Positions 41,292 to 53,123 of a stretch of DNA of 64,000 nucleotides are shown piece by piece. The notes under the pieces were generated by a model. It saw only the letters and a list, made by a program, of their open reading frames with translations. It had not been told where the DNA came from and made no database searches. The position numbers and the translations under genes were made by a program. The stretch is from contig JAMPDA010000001.1 of assembly GCA_023665905.1 (NCBI GenBank), positions 62,001 through 126,000 of the forward strand. The letters are read 5' to 3'. Each line of letters begins with the position of its first letter. Position 1 is the stretch's first letter. The stretch comes from Roseburia sp. Lineage in GTDB: Bacteria; Bacillota; Clostridia; Christensenellales; Pumilibacteraceae.

Positions 41292-41946
41292 TGCGGAAGC
41301 TTTGCGACTGCAAAACACGTTGCGGCTTATGGAATTCGACAGATCGCTTCACTGCGATGTGCTTTGCGGCATAGACGAAGCGGGCCGCGGTCCGTTTGCC
41401 GGTCCCGTTTCGGTGTGCGCATGCGTAATGCCGCTCGATATACCCATTATCGGCATAAACGACAGCAAAAAGCTCAGCGAAAAAATGCGCGAAGAACTGT
41501 TCGACAAAATTACCGCCGTAGCCGATTATTGCGTCGTTTTGATAGATTGCGAAACTGTGGACAGAATAAATATTCTGCGCGCGACAAAGCTCGGCATGAA
41601 AAAAGCGGTCGAAGGGCTTAAAAATAAGCCGCAGTTCGCGGTCGTGGACGCTGTCAAGGGCTTGGATATCGATATACCGTACAGCTCGGTGATAAAAGGC
41701 GACGCAAAAAGCTATTCAGTCGCGGCGGCGTCCATAGTGGCGAAAGTCACTCGCGACAGATACATGCAAAAGCTCGACGCGCAGTATCCGCAGTACGGTT
41801 TTGCGCGCAATAAGGGCTACGGAACGGCGGAGCATATCGCAGCCATACAAAAGTTCGGCGCATGCCCGCAACACCGTCGCACCTTTATAAAAAAGTACGT
41901 CACAGACGGCGAAATAACAGAGCAAATTACGATGTTCGAGGACTGA
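41284..41946 (+). CDS. rnhB: Ribonuclease HII
   Basis: Removes ribonucleotides and RNA primers from DNA. 220 residues; the catalytic motif CGIDEAGRGPFAGPVSVCAC is near residue 29, with VVDAVKG and KGDAKSYSVAAASIVAKVTR supplying the further acidic residues and Lys. The N-terminal extension is normal for the short form. Confidence 0.96.
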   Translation: MSSAEALRLQNTLRLMEFDRSLHCDVLCGIDEAGRGPFAGPVSVCACVMPLDIPIIGINDSKKLSEKMREELFDKITAVADYCVVLIDCETVDRINILRATKLGMKKAVEGLKNKPQFAVVDAVKGLDIDIPYSSVIKGDAKSYSVAAASIVAKVTRDRYMQKLDAQYPQYGFARNKGYGTAEHIAAIQKFGACPQHRRTFIKKYVTDGEITEQITMFED

Positions 41947-41947
41947 T

Positions 41948-42334
41948 ATGTTCGGCAAATCACGCAAAAAGCGCGTCAATGCGCACGGAAAAGAGGGCGA
42001 AGACTTGGCGGTACGGTATCTGGAAACGCACGGATACAGGATACTCGACCGCAACTACACGACAGACATAGGCGAGGTGGATATTTTTGCCACCGACGAC
42101 AAGACGCTGATATCCGTCGAAGTAAAGTCGCGCCTTTCGCTCGAATACGGCACGCCTGCGGAAGCGGTGGGATACGAAAAGGTGCGCAAGATATCTCAAA
42201 TTACGTCGCAGTATATCAAGCGCTTCGGACTGTTCGACGTCCCCGTGAGATTCGACATAATTGAAGTGTATTTACGGGATAAAAAGGTCAATCATATAAT
42301 CAATGCGTTCGACAGCTATCTGAATTGCAGATAG
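41948..42334 (+). CDS. yraN: UPF0102 / YraN-family nuclease-fold protein
   Basis: A 128-residue restriction-endonuclease-like protein: HGKEGEDLAVRYLETHGYRI, RNYTTDIGEVDIFATDD and ISVEVKSRLSLEYG carry the E...D-EVK catalytic-fold residues. Role unknown, though conserved after rnhB in Firmicutes. Starts one base after rnhB ends. Confidence 0.93.
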   Translation: MFGKSRKKRVNAHGKEGEDLAVRYLETHGYRILDRNYTTDIGEVDIFATDDKTLISVEVKSRLSLEYGTPAEAVGYEKVRKISQITSQYIKRFGLFDVPVRFDIIEVYLRDKKVNHIINAFDSYLNCR

Positions 42335-42363
42335 AATTTAAAAAATTTTGCGCGGCAAAACAG

Positions 42364-42392
42364 TTGCATTTGACGTCGTTAAGTGATATTAT
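42364..42392 (+). promoter_or_regulatory. Promoter of the ATP synthase operon
   Basis: TTGCAT (42364-42369), 17-base spacer, TATTAT (42387-42392). The start near 42399 lies only about five bases before the atpB ATG, with no ribosome site between. Confidence 0.65.
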
Positions 42393-42403
42393 AATTTATT
42401 GAA

Positions 42404-43066
42404 ATGACGTTGGAAACTCCCGAGATCGCACCTAAGGTGCTTTATAGCGCAGGCAGCTTCGATTTTACCGTGACAATGCTTTCGTCATGCGTTGTGACGG
42501 CGGTTCTTGTCGTATTCGCTGTCGTCGTGCGCGTATTTTTGTTGCCGCGTTGGGAAAAAGACGTGACGCACGTTTCGGGATTGCGAGTTGCGTTGGAGTA
42601 CGCGGTGTCGATGTTCGATACCGATTCGCGCGAACTTACCGACAAATATTCCAAGCTGGTCGGTCCGTTGTACTTCGGCGCGTCGGCGTTTATAATGTTC
42701 GGCGTGCTGATAGAGCTTTTCGGGTTGCGGTCGCCTCTTAGCGATCTTAATTGCGATCTGGTCTTCGGCGTTACGACGTTTGCGGTCGTCTTTACCGTCG
42801 GCTTTTTGCACGGCAGGGCGCGCAGATTTAAGCATTACGCTACCGTCATTCCGTTGATAACCGATTGCGTTGTGCCGTTCTCCATGGCGTTGCGACTTTT
42901 CGGCAGCGTGTTTTCCGGATATTTGATAATGGAGATCGTGTACGCGTTCTGCCCGTACGTACTGCCCGCGGCGCTCGAGCCGCTGTTCACGCTTTTTCAC
43001 GCGCTCATTCAGTCTTACGTATTCATGTTTTTGTCAATGAACTTCATAAACGAAGCTTTGGAATAG
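42404..43066 (+). CDS. atpB: ATP synthase F0 subunit a
   Basis: Forms the proton half-channels next to the c-ring. 220 residues with five to six membrane segments; the essential Arg is in [20 protein letters not shown] near residue 166, and [20 protein letters not shown] is the final helix. ATG 42404 is the first codon after the promoter and the mRNA would be almost leaderless; an internal ATG at 42477 is less likely because it would remove the N-terminal segment. Confidence 0.93.
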   Translation: MTLETPEIAPKVLYSAGSFDFTVTMLSSCVVTAVLVVFAVVVRVFLLPRWEKDVTHVSGLRVALEYAVSMFDTDSRELTDKYSKLVGPLYFGASAFIMFGVLIELFGLRSPLSDLNCDLVFGVTTFAVVFTVGFLHGRARRFKHYATVIPLITDCVVPFSMALRLFGSVFSGYLIMEIVYAFCPYVLPAALEPLFTLFHALIQSYVFMFLSMNFINEALE

Positions 43067-43082
43067 GCAAAAGGAGATCATT

Positions 43083-43352
43083 ATGCAGATGTTTGTAAGT
43101 GCAATAGTTACGCTCGTTTCTTTCTTAGGCATCGAGGGATCGATTGCCGCGCTCGGCGCAGGTATAGCCGCGCTGTCGTGCATAGGCGCCGGACTCGGCA
43201 TGGGCATATCCACGGGCAAAGCGGTGGAGGGTATAGCGCGCCAGCCGGAAGCGCATAAGCAGATACGCTCTACGCTTTTTATAGGCCTTGCGTTCTGCGA
43301 AACTACCGCAATTTACGGTCTGTTTATAGCGATAATGTTGGTAATAATGTAA
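43083..43352 (+). CDS. atpE: ATP synthase F0 subunit c
   Basis: Rotor-ring subunit, 89 residues, two helices joined by the polar loop [15 protein letters not shown]. The ion-binding Glu is in [13 protein letters not shown]. The first helix has GLGMGIS where sodium-type c subunits have a Gln, so proton coupling is more likely. AAAGGAG precedes ATG 43083. Confidence 0.95.
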   Translation: MQMFVSAIVTLVSFLGIEGSIAALGAGIAALSCIGAGLGMGISTGKAVEGIARQPEAHKQIRSTLFIGLAFCETTAIYGLFIAIMLVIM

Positions 43353-43367
43353 GATCGGAGGCAAGCT

Positions 43368-43886
43368 ATGTTATCTTTGCTTTCGGCTGATATTTTCGAG
43401 ATGCTCGGTCTTGACGGCTGGGCGCTGCTGTTTTATCTCGGCAATTTTGTGATACTCGTGACGGTGCTTGTGCTCGTGCTGTACAAGCCCGTTAAAAGAA
43501 TGCTCAAAAACAAGCGCAAGAGCTTGGACGATATCTGCGACGAGAATAAGCGCTTGAAAGAGGAAAGCGAAAACACCAAGGCGGAATACGACAAGATGGT
43601 CGCGGAAATGAAAATAGAAAACGCCAAGGTCGCCGCGGAAGTCGCAGAGTCTGCGGAAAAAAAGGCGCAAGCCGTATTGGAGGAAGCGCAGGAGCAGGCG
43701 CGCGCTATAATCGCCGCCGCCAACAAGGACGCGGCAACGCAAAAAGAGCAGTTAAAAACGGAGTATAGGGACAGCGTAAACAGATTGGCTGTCCAGATAG
43801 CGCAAAAACTTTTGGAGCGCGAAATATCGCAGGACGATAACTCCAAGCTCATAGAGCAGGTGCTTTCCGATTGGGAGAACGATTGA
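43368..43886 (+). CDS. atpF: ATP synthase F0 subunit b
   Basis: Peripheral-stalk subunit, 172 residues: a short N-terminal segment, one membrane helix (ALLFYLGNFVILVTVLVLVL, about residues 19-38), then a long Lys/Glu/Ala coiled coil. The C-terminus (LLEREISQDDNSKLIEQVLS) is where it would meet delta. No part of the missing delta N-terminal domain is fused here. Its stop codon overlaps the next start (TGATG). Confidence 0.93.
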   Translation: MLSLLSADIFEMLGLDGWALLFYLGNFVILVTVLVLVLYKPVKRMLKNKRKSLDDICDENKRLKEESENTKAEYDKMVAEMKIENAKVAAEVAESAEKKAQAVLEEAQEQARAIIAAANKDAATQKEQLKTEYRDSVNRLAVQIAQKLLEREISQDDNSKLIEQVLSDWEND

Positions 43887-45757
43887 TGAACGCCCGTGTG
43901 ATCGAGGTGACGTCGGCTGCCGAGCTGTCCGCAGCTCAGGTCAAGCGCGTGGAAAAGCTCTTTTCCGCAAAGCACAAGGGCGAAAGCATAGAGTTTGTCT
44001 ACAAGATAGACAAAGCGCTGCTCGGCGGCGTACTCGTTGTGGACGGCGACAAGTTTTACGACGGCACGATACGCTCGCAGATAGATAAGATAGACACCGG
44101 ATTTTTGATAAACGAGAGCTTTATCGAGGCGGCGTCGCTTCCCAAGCGCAAAGGTCGCAAAAAAATTGCTGCTCGCACCGCCGATACATCTGACGGCGCG
44201 GCGGAGCGCGTGACGGCGGATATCACTGCGCCGGAAATAAAAAAGAGCGTCGATAAAGAACTTTCCAAGATCGTTTCCGGCTACGATAAATCGTACGACG
44301 TGCGCCACGCCGGAAGCGTGGAGTTTTGCGGCGACGGCGTAATAATGTGCAACGGGCTTTCGCAAGCCGAGTACGGCGAGATGTTGCGCGTGGAAAACGG
44401 CACGCAGGCGATAGTCTTGAGTTTGGAAGAAGGGAGTGTCGGCGCTATCGTTTTGGACGACGACGACAAGGTTTCCGCGCACATGCTCGTAAAGACAACG
44501 GGCATGATAGTTTCCGTTCCCGTCGGAGAAAAACTGCTCGGGCGAGTAGTAAACCCGCTCGGCAAGCCGGTGGACGGGCTCGGCGATTTTATCCCCGAAA
44601 AGTACAGACCTATAGAAGCGCCGGCGCCGGCTATCAAAGACCGCGCCAAGGTGGACACGCCCATGCTGACAGGGCTTCTTGCAGTCGATTCGATGGTGCC
44701 TATTGGCAGAGGTCAGCGCGAACTTATAATCGGCGACAGACAGACGGGCAAATCGTCTATCGCCATAGACACCGTAATAAATCAAAAGGGCAAAGGCGTC
44801 CTATGCGTTTATTGCGCGATAGGACAGAAATCGTCTACTGTATCCGCGCTCGTAAACACGCTTTCGGAGCACGGCGCTATGGACTACACCGTGGTCGTAA
44901 GCGCAACGGCGCGCGACAGCGCTCCGCTCCAGTATATAGCGCCGTACGCGGCGTGCGCCATAGCCGAGGAGTTTATGTATTCGGGCAAGGACGTCCTCGT
45001 AGTCTACGACGACTTAAGCAAGCACGCCGTAGCGTATCGCGCCATGAGCCTGCTGTTAAAACGCCCGTCGGGAAGGGAAGCGTACCCGGGCGATATATTC
45101 TACTTACATTCGCGGCTTTTGGAGCGCGCGGCAAAGCTTTCGCCGGAGCTCGGCGGCGGCTCGATGACCGCGCTTCCGATAGTGGAAACACTCGCAGGCG
45201 ATATTTCCGCGTATATACCTACCAATATTATCTCCATAACGGACGGACAGATATATCTGGAAAGCGAGCTGTTCAACGCAGGCATGCGCCCTGCGGTCAA
45301 CGTCGGACTTTCCGTTTCGCGCGTCGGGTCGAGCGCGCAGACTAAAGCGATGAAAAAAGTCGCGGGAAAACTGCGTATCGATCTTTCGCAATATCGCGAG
45401 CTCGCCGTGTTTTCGCAGTTCGGCACGGAGCTGGACGACACCACGGCGCGCATGCTCGAACAGGGCAAGCGCACGACGGAAATGCTCGTGCAAGACGTAC
45501 ATTCGCCCATGCGCGCGGAGCATCAGGCGGTGCTTTTGTACATTACGGTAAAAGAATTGCTCAAAGATATACCCGTCAATCGCATAACCGAGTTTAAAAA
45601 CGGGTTCATCAAGTTTTTCGATATCGAATACGGCAGTCTTATAGACGAGCTGGCGAAAACGGGTGAAATAACGATGGATATGGGTATTAAAATAGACGAC
45701 GCGGTGACGGAATACTCGCTGTATTTTATGAACAACTCCAAAGCTTCTGCCCGATAG
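43886..45757 (+). CDS. atpA: ATP synthase delta(C-terminal)-alpha fusion subunit
   Basis: A 623-residue fusion. Residues 1-70 are the C-terminal domain of subunit delta (VTSAAELSAAQVKRVEKLFS, then YKIDKALLGGVLVVDGDKFY and DGTIRSQIDKI); about 71-112 is a charged linker; 113-623 is a full alpha subunit with PEIKKSVDKELSKIVSGYDK, Walker A GDRQTGKSSIAIDT and QFGTELDDTTARMLEQGKRT. No separate atpH exists in the operon, and the delta N-terminal helical bundle that normally binds the alpha N-termini is not found. There is no stop or frameshift at the junction. ATG 43886 overlaps the atpF stop codon. Confidence 0.93.
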   Translation: MNARVIEVTSAAELSAAQVKRVEKLFSAKHKGESIEFVYKIDKALLGGVLVVDGDKFYDGTIRSQIDKIDTGFLINESFIEAASLPKRKGRKKIAARTADTSDGAAERVTADITAPEIKKSVDKELSKIVSGYDKSYDVRHAGSVEFCGDGVIMCNGLSQAEYGEMLRVENGTQAIVLSLEEGSVGAIVLDDDDKVSAHMLVKTTGMIVSVPVGEKLLGRVVNPLGKPVDGLGDFIPEKYRPIEAPAPAIKDRAKVDTPMLTGLLAVDSMVPIGRGQRELIIGDRQTGKSSIAIDTVINQKGKGVLCVYCAIGQKSSTVSALVNTLSEHGAMDYTVVVSATARDSAPLQYIAPYAACAIAEEFMYSGKDVLVVYDDLSKHAVAYRAMSLLLKRPSGREAYPGDIFYLHSRLLERAAKLSPELGGGSMTALPIVETLAGDISAYIPTNIISITDGQIYLESELFNAGMRPAVNVGLSVSRVGSSAQTKAMKKVAGKLRIDLSQYRELAVFSQFGTELDDTTARMLEQGKRTTEMLVQDVHSPMRAEHQAVLLYITVKELLKDIPVNRITEFKNGFIKFFDIEYGSLIDELAKTGEITMDMGIKIDDAVTEYSLYFMNNSKASAR

Positions 45758-45766
45758 AGGTCGATC

Positions 45767-48422
<2,656 letters not shown>

Positions 48423-48461
48423 TATTCACACGATCGAAAGCGAGCGCATATACAAATTTTA

Positions 48462-49457
48462 ATGCAGCTCGTAATAGATCTGTCGCGTTTGCGACACAAT
48501 ATAAGGCGGTTTCGCGCTCTGACCGGAAACGGATTTTGCGCGGTAGTCAAGTCGCAGGCGTACGGTCACGGCGCGGCGATAGTCTGTTATATAGAGCCGC
48601 TCGTCGATTGGTTTTTGGTCGCTACGTACGAGGAAGCGGCGGAGATAGCGCCGATAGTAAAAAAGCCGGTGCTCGTGCTGGGCGGCGAGATAGCGCCGTT
48701 TTTGCGTAAGACAGAGCCGAACGTCATTCCCACGGTCTTCGACGCGTGCCGGCTCGGGAGCTTGCTCAAGAGCGGCTGCCGCAATTTTTCGGTGGCGGTC
48801 AACACCGGAATGAACAGGCTCGGCGCTAACGAAAAACAGATGGAGGCTATCAAGTCGCTGTGCCGCATGTACGGCGTAAGACCTTGGTCGGTGTACTCGC
48901 ACCTGTACGACGGAGTGCGGTCGGCGGAAGCGCAGTCGCGCGAGTTCGACAGGCTTACGGGCGACGCGATATTGCAAAAACGTCGGCATTTGTACTGTTC
49001 GTGCGCGCTCGATATGCGTAACGCGGAGCTTTACGACGCGGTGCGTTGCGGCATAGCGATGTACGGATATGCCGACGGCATGGACATATGCATGAAGGCG
49101 CGAGCTAAGATAGTATCGGTTTTTAAAGTATGCAAGGGCGGGCACGTCGGCTACGGCGATCACACGGTGGATCGCGATTCGTACATAGCGACAGTGCGGT
49201 GCGGCTATGCCGACGGGCTCAGGCGGTGCGAAAAGCCCATGTACATGAGAGTGCGCGGCGTAAAATGCCCGATAGTCGGTATGCCGTGCATGGACCTATG
49301 CATGATAGACGTCACCGATATACGTTGCAGAGTCGGCGAGTACGCATATCTGATAGAGGAAAAGTCCGATGCCGAATACTTGGCGGACTGTTACGGAACG
49401 ATAATTTACGAGGTGCTTACGGGATTCAATGGCAGAGCCGAACGAATTTACATATAG
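48462..49457 (+). CDS. alr: Alanine racemase
   Basis: PLP enzyme that makes D-alanine for peptidoglycan. 331 residues, shorter than the usual 360-390. PLP-Lys motif FCAVVKSQAYGHGAAIVCYI near residue 29 (canonical KADAYGHG, here KSQAYGHG); catalytic Tyr in GHVGYGDHT; GYADGLRR; and IVGMPCMDLCMIDVTD near the C-terminus. The ribosome site is weak. Overlaps the next gene by 29 bases. The many Cys residues are unusual. Confidence 0.9.
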   Translation: MQLVIDLSRLRHNIRRFRALTGNGFCAVVKSQAYGHGAAIVCYIEPLVDWFLVATYEEAAEIAPIVKKPVLVLGGEIAPFLRKTEPNVIPTVFDACRLGSLLKSGCRNFSVAVNTGMNRLGANEKQMEAIKSLCRMYGVRPWSVYSHLYDGVRSAEAQSREFDRLTGDAILQKRRHLYCSCALDMRNAELYDAVRCGIAMYGYADGMDICMKARAKIVSVFKVCKGGHVGYGDHTVDRDSYIATVRCGYADGLRRCEKPMYMRVRGVKCPIVGMPCMDLCMIDVTDIRCRVGEYAYLIEEKSDAEYLADCYGTIIYEVLTGFNGRAERIYI

Positions 49458-49980
49458 AAAAGCGGAGCTTCGGCGCGAGCTGAAACTGCGCCGCGCGGCG
49501 GTCGCGGACAAGCTTGCGCTGTCGGAGCGCATTTGCGAGCTTGCTTTGCCGCTTATCCGCGGAAATGTGCTCGTGTACGTATCGATAGGTGCGGAAGTTT
49601 GCACTGTGCCGCTTATAGAACGGCTTTCGGAGCGCGGCGCACGGGTGTATGTGCCGTACACGAAAGACGGAGTTATCACGCCGCGGCGACTTGCGGAGCT
49701 CGCGCAGCCCGATTTTTACGGAAATCTTCCGCTCGGCGCTTACGGCGACGCTTGCGACGGCGACGATATAGATATCAACGTAACACCGCTGCTCGGCTTC
49801 AATAAAAACGGACAGCGTATCGGTTACGGAAAAGGATGTTACGACAGATTTTTTGCCGCACATCGCAATATATATAAAATGGGCCTTGCTTTTGACTGTC
49901 AGCAGTGCGAATTCGAGCCGTATCCGAGCGATGTGCCGCTCGATTGTTGCGTTACCGAAAGTAAAGTGATATACTTTTAA
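49429..49980 (+). CDS. 5-formyltetrahydrofolate cyclo-ligase
   Basis: Converts 5-formyl-THF to 5,10-methenyl-THF with ATP. 183 residues: RKAELRRELKLRRAAV at the N-terminus, VPYTKDGVITPRRL in the middle and LLGFNKNGQRIGYGKGCYDR near residue 125, the ATP/folate-binding signature of the YqgN/MTHFS family. Overlaps alr by 29 bases, implying translational coupling. Confidence 0.95.
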   Translation: MAEPNEFTYRKAELRRELKLRRAAVADKLALSERICELALPLIRGNVLVYVSIGAEVCTVPLIERLSERGARVYVPYTKDGVITPRRLAELAQPDFYGNLPLGAYGDACDGDDIDINVTPLLGFNKNGQRIGYGKGCYDRFFAAHRNIYKMGLAFDCQQCEFEPYPSDVPLDCCVTESKVIYF

Positions 49981-49982
49981 GC

Positions 49983-50546
49983 ATGCGAGTAATTTCGGGT
50001 AAATACAAAGGCGCTAATATAATATCGCCGCACGGCGAAGTGCGACCCACCGCCGATATGGTAAAAGGCAGTCTGTTTTCCATCCTGGAATCGAAGGGCG
50101 CGGTCAAGGGCGCGAGATTTTTGGATTTGTTTTGCGGAAGCGGCGCTATCGGTATAGAAGCGCTGTCGCGCGGCGCGGCATCTTGCGTATTCGTCGATAT
50201 GAACACGGCAAACGTCATCGCCAATCTGGACAAGCTCAAAATCGAAAGTCGCAAGCTCATTCGCGGCGATTTCAGACGCGCGCTTCGATTGCTTCGCAAC
50301 GACAAATTCGACGTGATATTTTGCGATCCGCCGTACAAAAGCGGATATGCGCAGGTCGCGCTCGACACGCTCTTAAGATACGGCATGACAGACGGCGGCG
50401 GCACAATAATAATCGAACATAATAGTTCAAATGACTTGATAAATGTGCCGAAAGACTGTATAATAGACCGTAGAGTTTTCGGCATTACGGCGCTCGAAAT
50501 AATTACGCGAGGTGACAATGAAAGCAATATTCGCGGGGACGTTTGA
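49983..50546 (+). CDS. rsmD: 16S rRNA (guanine-966-N2)-methyltransferase
   Basis: 187 residues. RVISGKYKGANIISPHGEVR, PTADMVKGSLFSIL, FLDLFCGSGAIGIEALSRGA (SAM motif I) and VIFCDPPYKSGYA (the DPPY catalytic motif) define RsmD. Two bases after the cyclo-ligase gene; overlaps coaD by 29 bases, the common rsmD-coaD order. Confidence 0.96.
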   Translation: MRVISGKYKGANIISPHGEVRPTADMVKGSLFSILESKGAVKGARFLDLFCGSGAIGIEALSRGAASCVFVDMNTANVIANLDKLKIESRKLIRGDFRRALRLLRNDKFDVIFCDPPYKSGYAQVALDTLLRYGMTDGGGTIIIEHNSSNDLINVPKDCIIDRRVFGITALEIITRGDNESNIRGDV

Positions 50547-51018
50547 TCCGTTCACGACGGGACATCGCAATGTCGCGGAGCGCGCATTGAGCGTTTTCGG
50601 CGCGCTTACGATAGCCGTCGCCGCGGATACGGGCAAAAAGACCGCGTCGCTTTCGGACAGGGTCAAGATAGCGGAGCTGTCGGTTCCCGGTCTTTGCGGC
50701 GTCGAAGTCGTGCCGTTTAGCGGATTGCTCTCCGATTTCGTCGTCGCGAGCGTAAACTCGGGAGAAAAATGCGTGCTGGTGCGCGGCATACGCAACACGC
50801 GCGACTTTGAATACGAGCGCGAGCTGTGCAGCGTTTATCGCTCGCTGTGCGGCGTCGATGCGGCGCACTTTTTTACGCTTCCCGAGCTCATGCATGTTTC
50901 TTCCACAACGGTGCGAGAGCTTGCGGCGCTCGGCAATATCCCCAACGGGTATGTCGTGGCGGACGCGTACTCGGCGGTATGCGATATATACGGCGGAAAA
51001 ACCGCGGCAAAAAGATAA
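50518..51018 (+). CDS. coaD: Phosphopantetheine adenylyltransferase
   Basis: Fourth step of CoA synthesis: 4'-phosphopantetheine plus ATP gives dephospho-CoA. 166 residues: AIFAGTFDPFTTGHRNVAER (T/HxGH nucleotidyltransferase motif), VRGIRNTRDFEYERELCSVY, and SSTTVRELAALG. ATG 50518 with GAGGTG upstream is preferred over GTG 50512. Confidence 0.96.
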   Translation: MKAIFAGTFDPFTTGHRNVAERALSVFGALTIAVAADTGKKTASLSDRVKIAELSVPGLCGVEVVPFSGLLSDFVVASVNSGEKCVLVRGIRNTRDFEYERELCSVYRSLCGVDAAHFFTLPELMHVSSTTVRELAALGNIPNGYVVADAYSAVCDIYGGKTAAKR

Positions 51019-51060
51019 ATTGACAGAAATAGTCATCGTTAGATCGATGGGAGGTTCGGT

Positions 51061-51531
51061 ATGCAAGAGCAATTAGACGCGCTCGAAATTTTGGATAAGC
51101 TCAAAGAGCAGCTCAGCGGCGGAAAAGGGTTATTTTCAAAAAAGCCCGATTTGGCGCTGTGTTCAGATCTTTGCGACAAGCTTTCTCGCACGCTGCCCGA
51201 TTCGTTCAGGGAAGCGGAGTACGTAAAGCAAAAGCGCAAAGAGATACTGTCCAATGCGGATGTGGTCGCAAAAAACACCATAAGAGCCGCCGAGGAAAAG
51301 GCGAACAAGCTCACGGCGGAAACAGAGGTGGTAAAAAACGCGCAGTCCGCCGCAAAGCAGATAATAGAAAATGCGTACACGCAGTGCGACAACCTTATTT
51401 TGCGCACTAAAGAGCACCTGGACAATCTGTTTAAAGAAACGGAAAAGTTCCTTTGCTCCACGCTTTCGGTGGTGCGCACCAACCGCGAAGAACTGCGCCT
51501 CGCCCTCACGGAAAACGATAAAAACCGATAA
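51061..51531 (+). CDS. DivIVA/ATP-synthase-b-like coiled-coil protein
   Basis: A 156-residue soluble protein, mostly a coiled coil of Lys/Glu/Ala heptads (ILSNADVVAKNTIRAAEEKA, then VVKNAQSAAKQIIENAYTQC). It is of the type often annotated as ATPase or ATP synthase subunit b-like, which follows rsmD-coaD in Clostridia; no membrane anchor. GGGAGG at 51049-51054 precedes ATG 51061. Role unknown; a cell-pole or division scaffold is possible. Confidence 0.7.
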   Translation: MQEQLDALEILDKLKEQLSGGKGLFSKKPDLALCSDLCDKLSRTLPDSFREAEYVKQKRKEILSNADVVAKNTIRAAEEKANKLTAETEVVKNAQSAAKQIIENAYTQCDNLILRTKEHLDNLFKETEKFLCSTLSVVRTNREELRLALTENDKNR

Positions 51532-51548
51532 CCGATAAAGGATAATAT

Positions 51549-52583
51549 ATGTTCAAGTACGTCAAATCGATAATGTCGGCGGAGGAAGTGCGTCAAGCCG
51601 AGCCGTTTCCGGAAGAACTCAAGCAAAAGAAAGCCGTGGCGGAAAAGCAGATAGCGGATATCATTACGGGCAGGGATAAGCGCAAGCTCTTTATCGTCGG
51701 TCCGTGTTCCGCGGACAACGAAGAAGCCGTTTGCGACTACGCCTGCCGCCTTGCAAAGACAGCCGAAAAAGTAAAGGACAAGATATACGTTTTGGTGCGC
51801 GTGTATACCAATAAGCCGCGCACGCGCGGCGAGGGATACAAGGGAATGTTCCACAGCCCGAATCCGCATAACAGCGCGACCGATATTCAGGGCGGCATAC
51901 TTGCATTGCGCAAAATGCATATACGCGTCATAAAGGAAAGCGGACTGTTTGCCGCGGACGAAATGCTGTATCCCGACAATCTCGATTATATCGAAGACGT
52001 TTTGGGCTATATTGCGGTGGGCGCGCGTTCGTCCGAGGATCAGATGCACCGGCTCGTCGCGAGCGGTATTGATGTGCCCGTAGGCATAAAAAACCCGATG
52101 AACGGAAGCCTGTCGATACTGTTAAATTCAATTTACGCCGTGCAGATACCAAATGAATTCAAGTACAGAAGCATGCAGGTCAAGACGGGCGGTAACGAGC
52201 TCGCTCACGCGGTGCTCCGCGGCGCGGTGGACGTGTACGGCAACAATATATCCAACTATCACTACGAAGACGTCATACGCCTCAGCGATATGTACGCCAA
52301 ACAGGGTCTTAAAAATCCTGCGGCGATAATAGACACCAACCATTCAAACAGCGGCAAGCGCCCGTTGGAGCAGCCGCGTATCGTCAAGGAAGTACTCAAC
52401 AACACTCACGAATCCGAGGAGTTCAACAGGCTCGTAAAAGGGTTCTTGATAGAGAGCTATATCGAGGACGGCAATCAGGGCGCGTCCGACGGCGTTTACG
52501 GAAAATCCATCACGGACGGGTGTTTGGGCTGGCAAAAGACGGAGCGACTGCTCCTTGACGCCGCGGACAGGATAACCGTTTGA
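51549..52583 (+). CDS. aroF: 3-Deoxy-7-phosphoheptulonate synthase (AroF/G/H type)
   Basis: First step of the shikimate pathway: PEP plus erythrose-4-phosphate. 344 residues of the class I-alpha, feedback-regulated type: FIVGPCSADNEEAVCDYACR, VYTNKPRTRGEGYKG, IGARSSE-like VGARSSEDQMHR, GIKNPMNGS, DTNHSNSGKRP and LIESYIEDGNQG. The N-terminal 60 residues include the regulatory extension. Confidence 0.95.
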   Translation: MFKYVKSIMSAEEVRQAEPFPEELKQKKAVAEKQIADIITGRDKRKLFIVGPCSADNEEAVCDYACRLAKTAEKVKDKIYVLVRVYTNKPRTRGEGYKGMFHSPNPHNSATDIQGGILALRKMHIRVIKESGLFAADEMLYPDNLDYIEDVLGYIAVGARSSEDQMHRLVASGIDVPVGIKNPMNGSLSILLNSIYAVQIPNEFKYRSMQVKTGGNELAHAVLRGAVDVYGNNISNYHYEDVIRLSDMYAKQGLKNPAAIIDTNHSNSGKRPLEQPRIVKEVLNNTHESEEFNRLVKGFLIESYIEDGNQGASDGVYGKSITDGCLGWQKTERLLLDAADRITV

Positions 52584-52716
52584 GCGATATGCAAGGCGTT
52601 CGCCGCGTAACTTGTAGAAAAGCCGCATAATGTGACTTGTATCGTCGATATTGCGCCGAAGCATGCTTACCGCTGTGTTATGTGCTATACTGCAATCACT
52701 TTCGTGGAGGCACACA

Positions 52717-53115
52717 ATGGCACAAAAAAGCAGTGAACTTAAAAAGCGCTGTCAGCTTGCAAAACAACGCCTGAAAATGGGATATTGGGAATCCGTTAAG
52801 CTCGAACGCGAGCAGAACGATCGCGACACCGCGGCGGACGGACGGCTGTCCGCCAACGCGTACATTCATGCGAGGCTCAGACGCGAGGCGGAACTTGCGA
52901 CAGGCGAAAGCGCCGTTGCCGACGAAAAGATGTACAAAAAAGTGTGCGCGATACTCGACAGCGACGAAGTGGCTATGAACCCGATAGGACAGTTGATAGA
53001 CGTCGAAGTGTACTCCGCGCTCGACGCGGCAGGCAAGCAACGTTACGTGCTGGAGCTGTCCAATAAATTCCGCGAACTTAAGGAAAGATATTATCGCGAG
53101 CGCACGGGCGCGTAA
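52717..53115 (+). CDS. Unrecognised 132-residue helical protein
   Basis: No family recognised. Highly charged and helical, with many Lys/Arg (SELKKRCQLAKQRLKMGYWE) and an RERTGA tail; no membrane segment. GTGGAGG at 52704-52710 fixes ATG 52717, and a possible -10 TATACT is at 52686-52691. It ends eight bases before pcrA, so it is co-transcribed with the helicase and ligase genes. The 130-base gap before it shows only a small GGCG/CGCC hairpin. Confidence 0.7.
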   Translation: MAQKSSELKKRCQLAKQRLKMGYWESVKLEREQNDRDTAADGRLSANAYIHARLRREAELATGESAVADEKMYKKVCAILDSDEVAMNPIGQLIDVEVYSALDAAGKQRYVLELSNKFRELKERYYRERTGA

Positions 53116-53123
53116 AGGATAAA

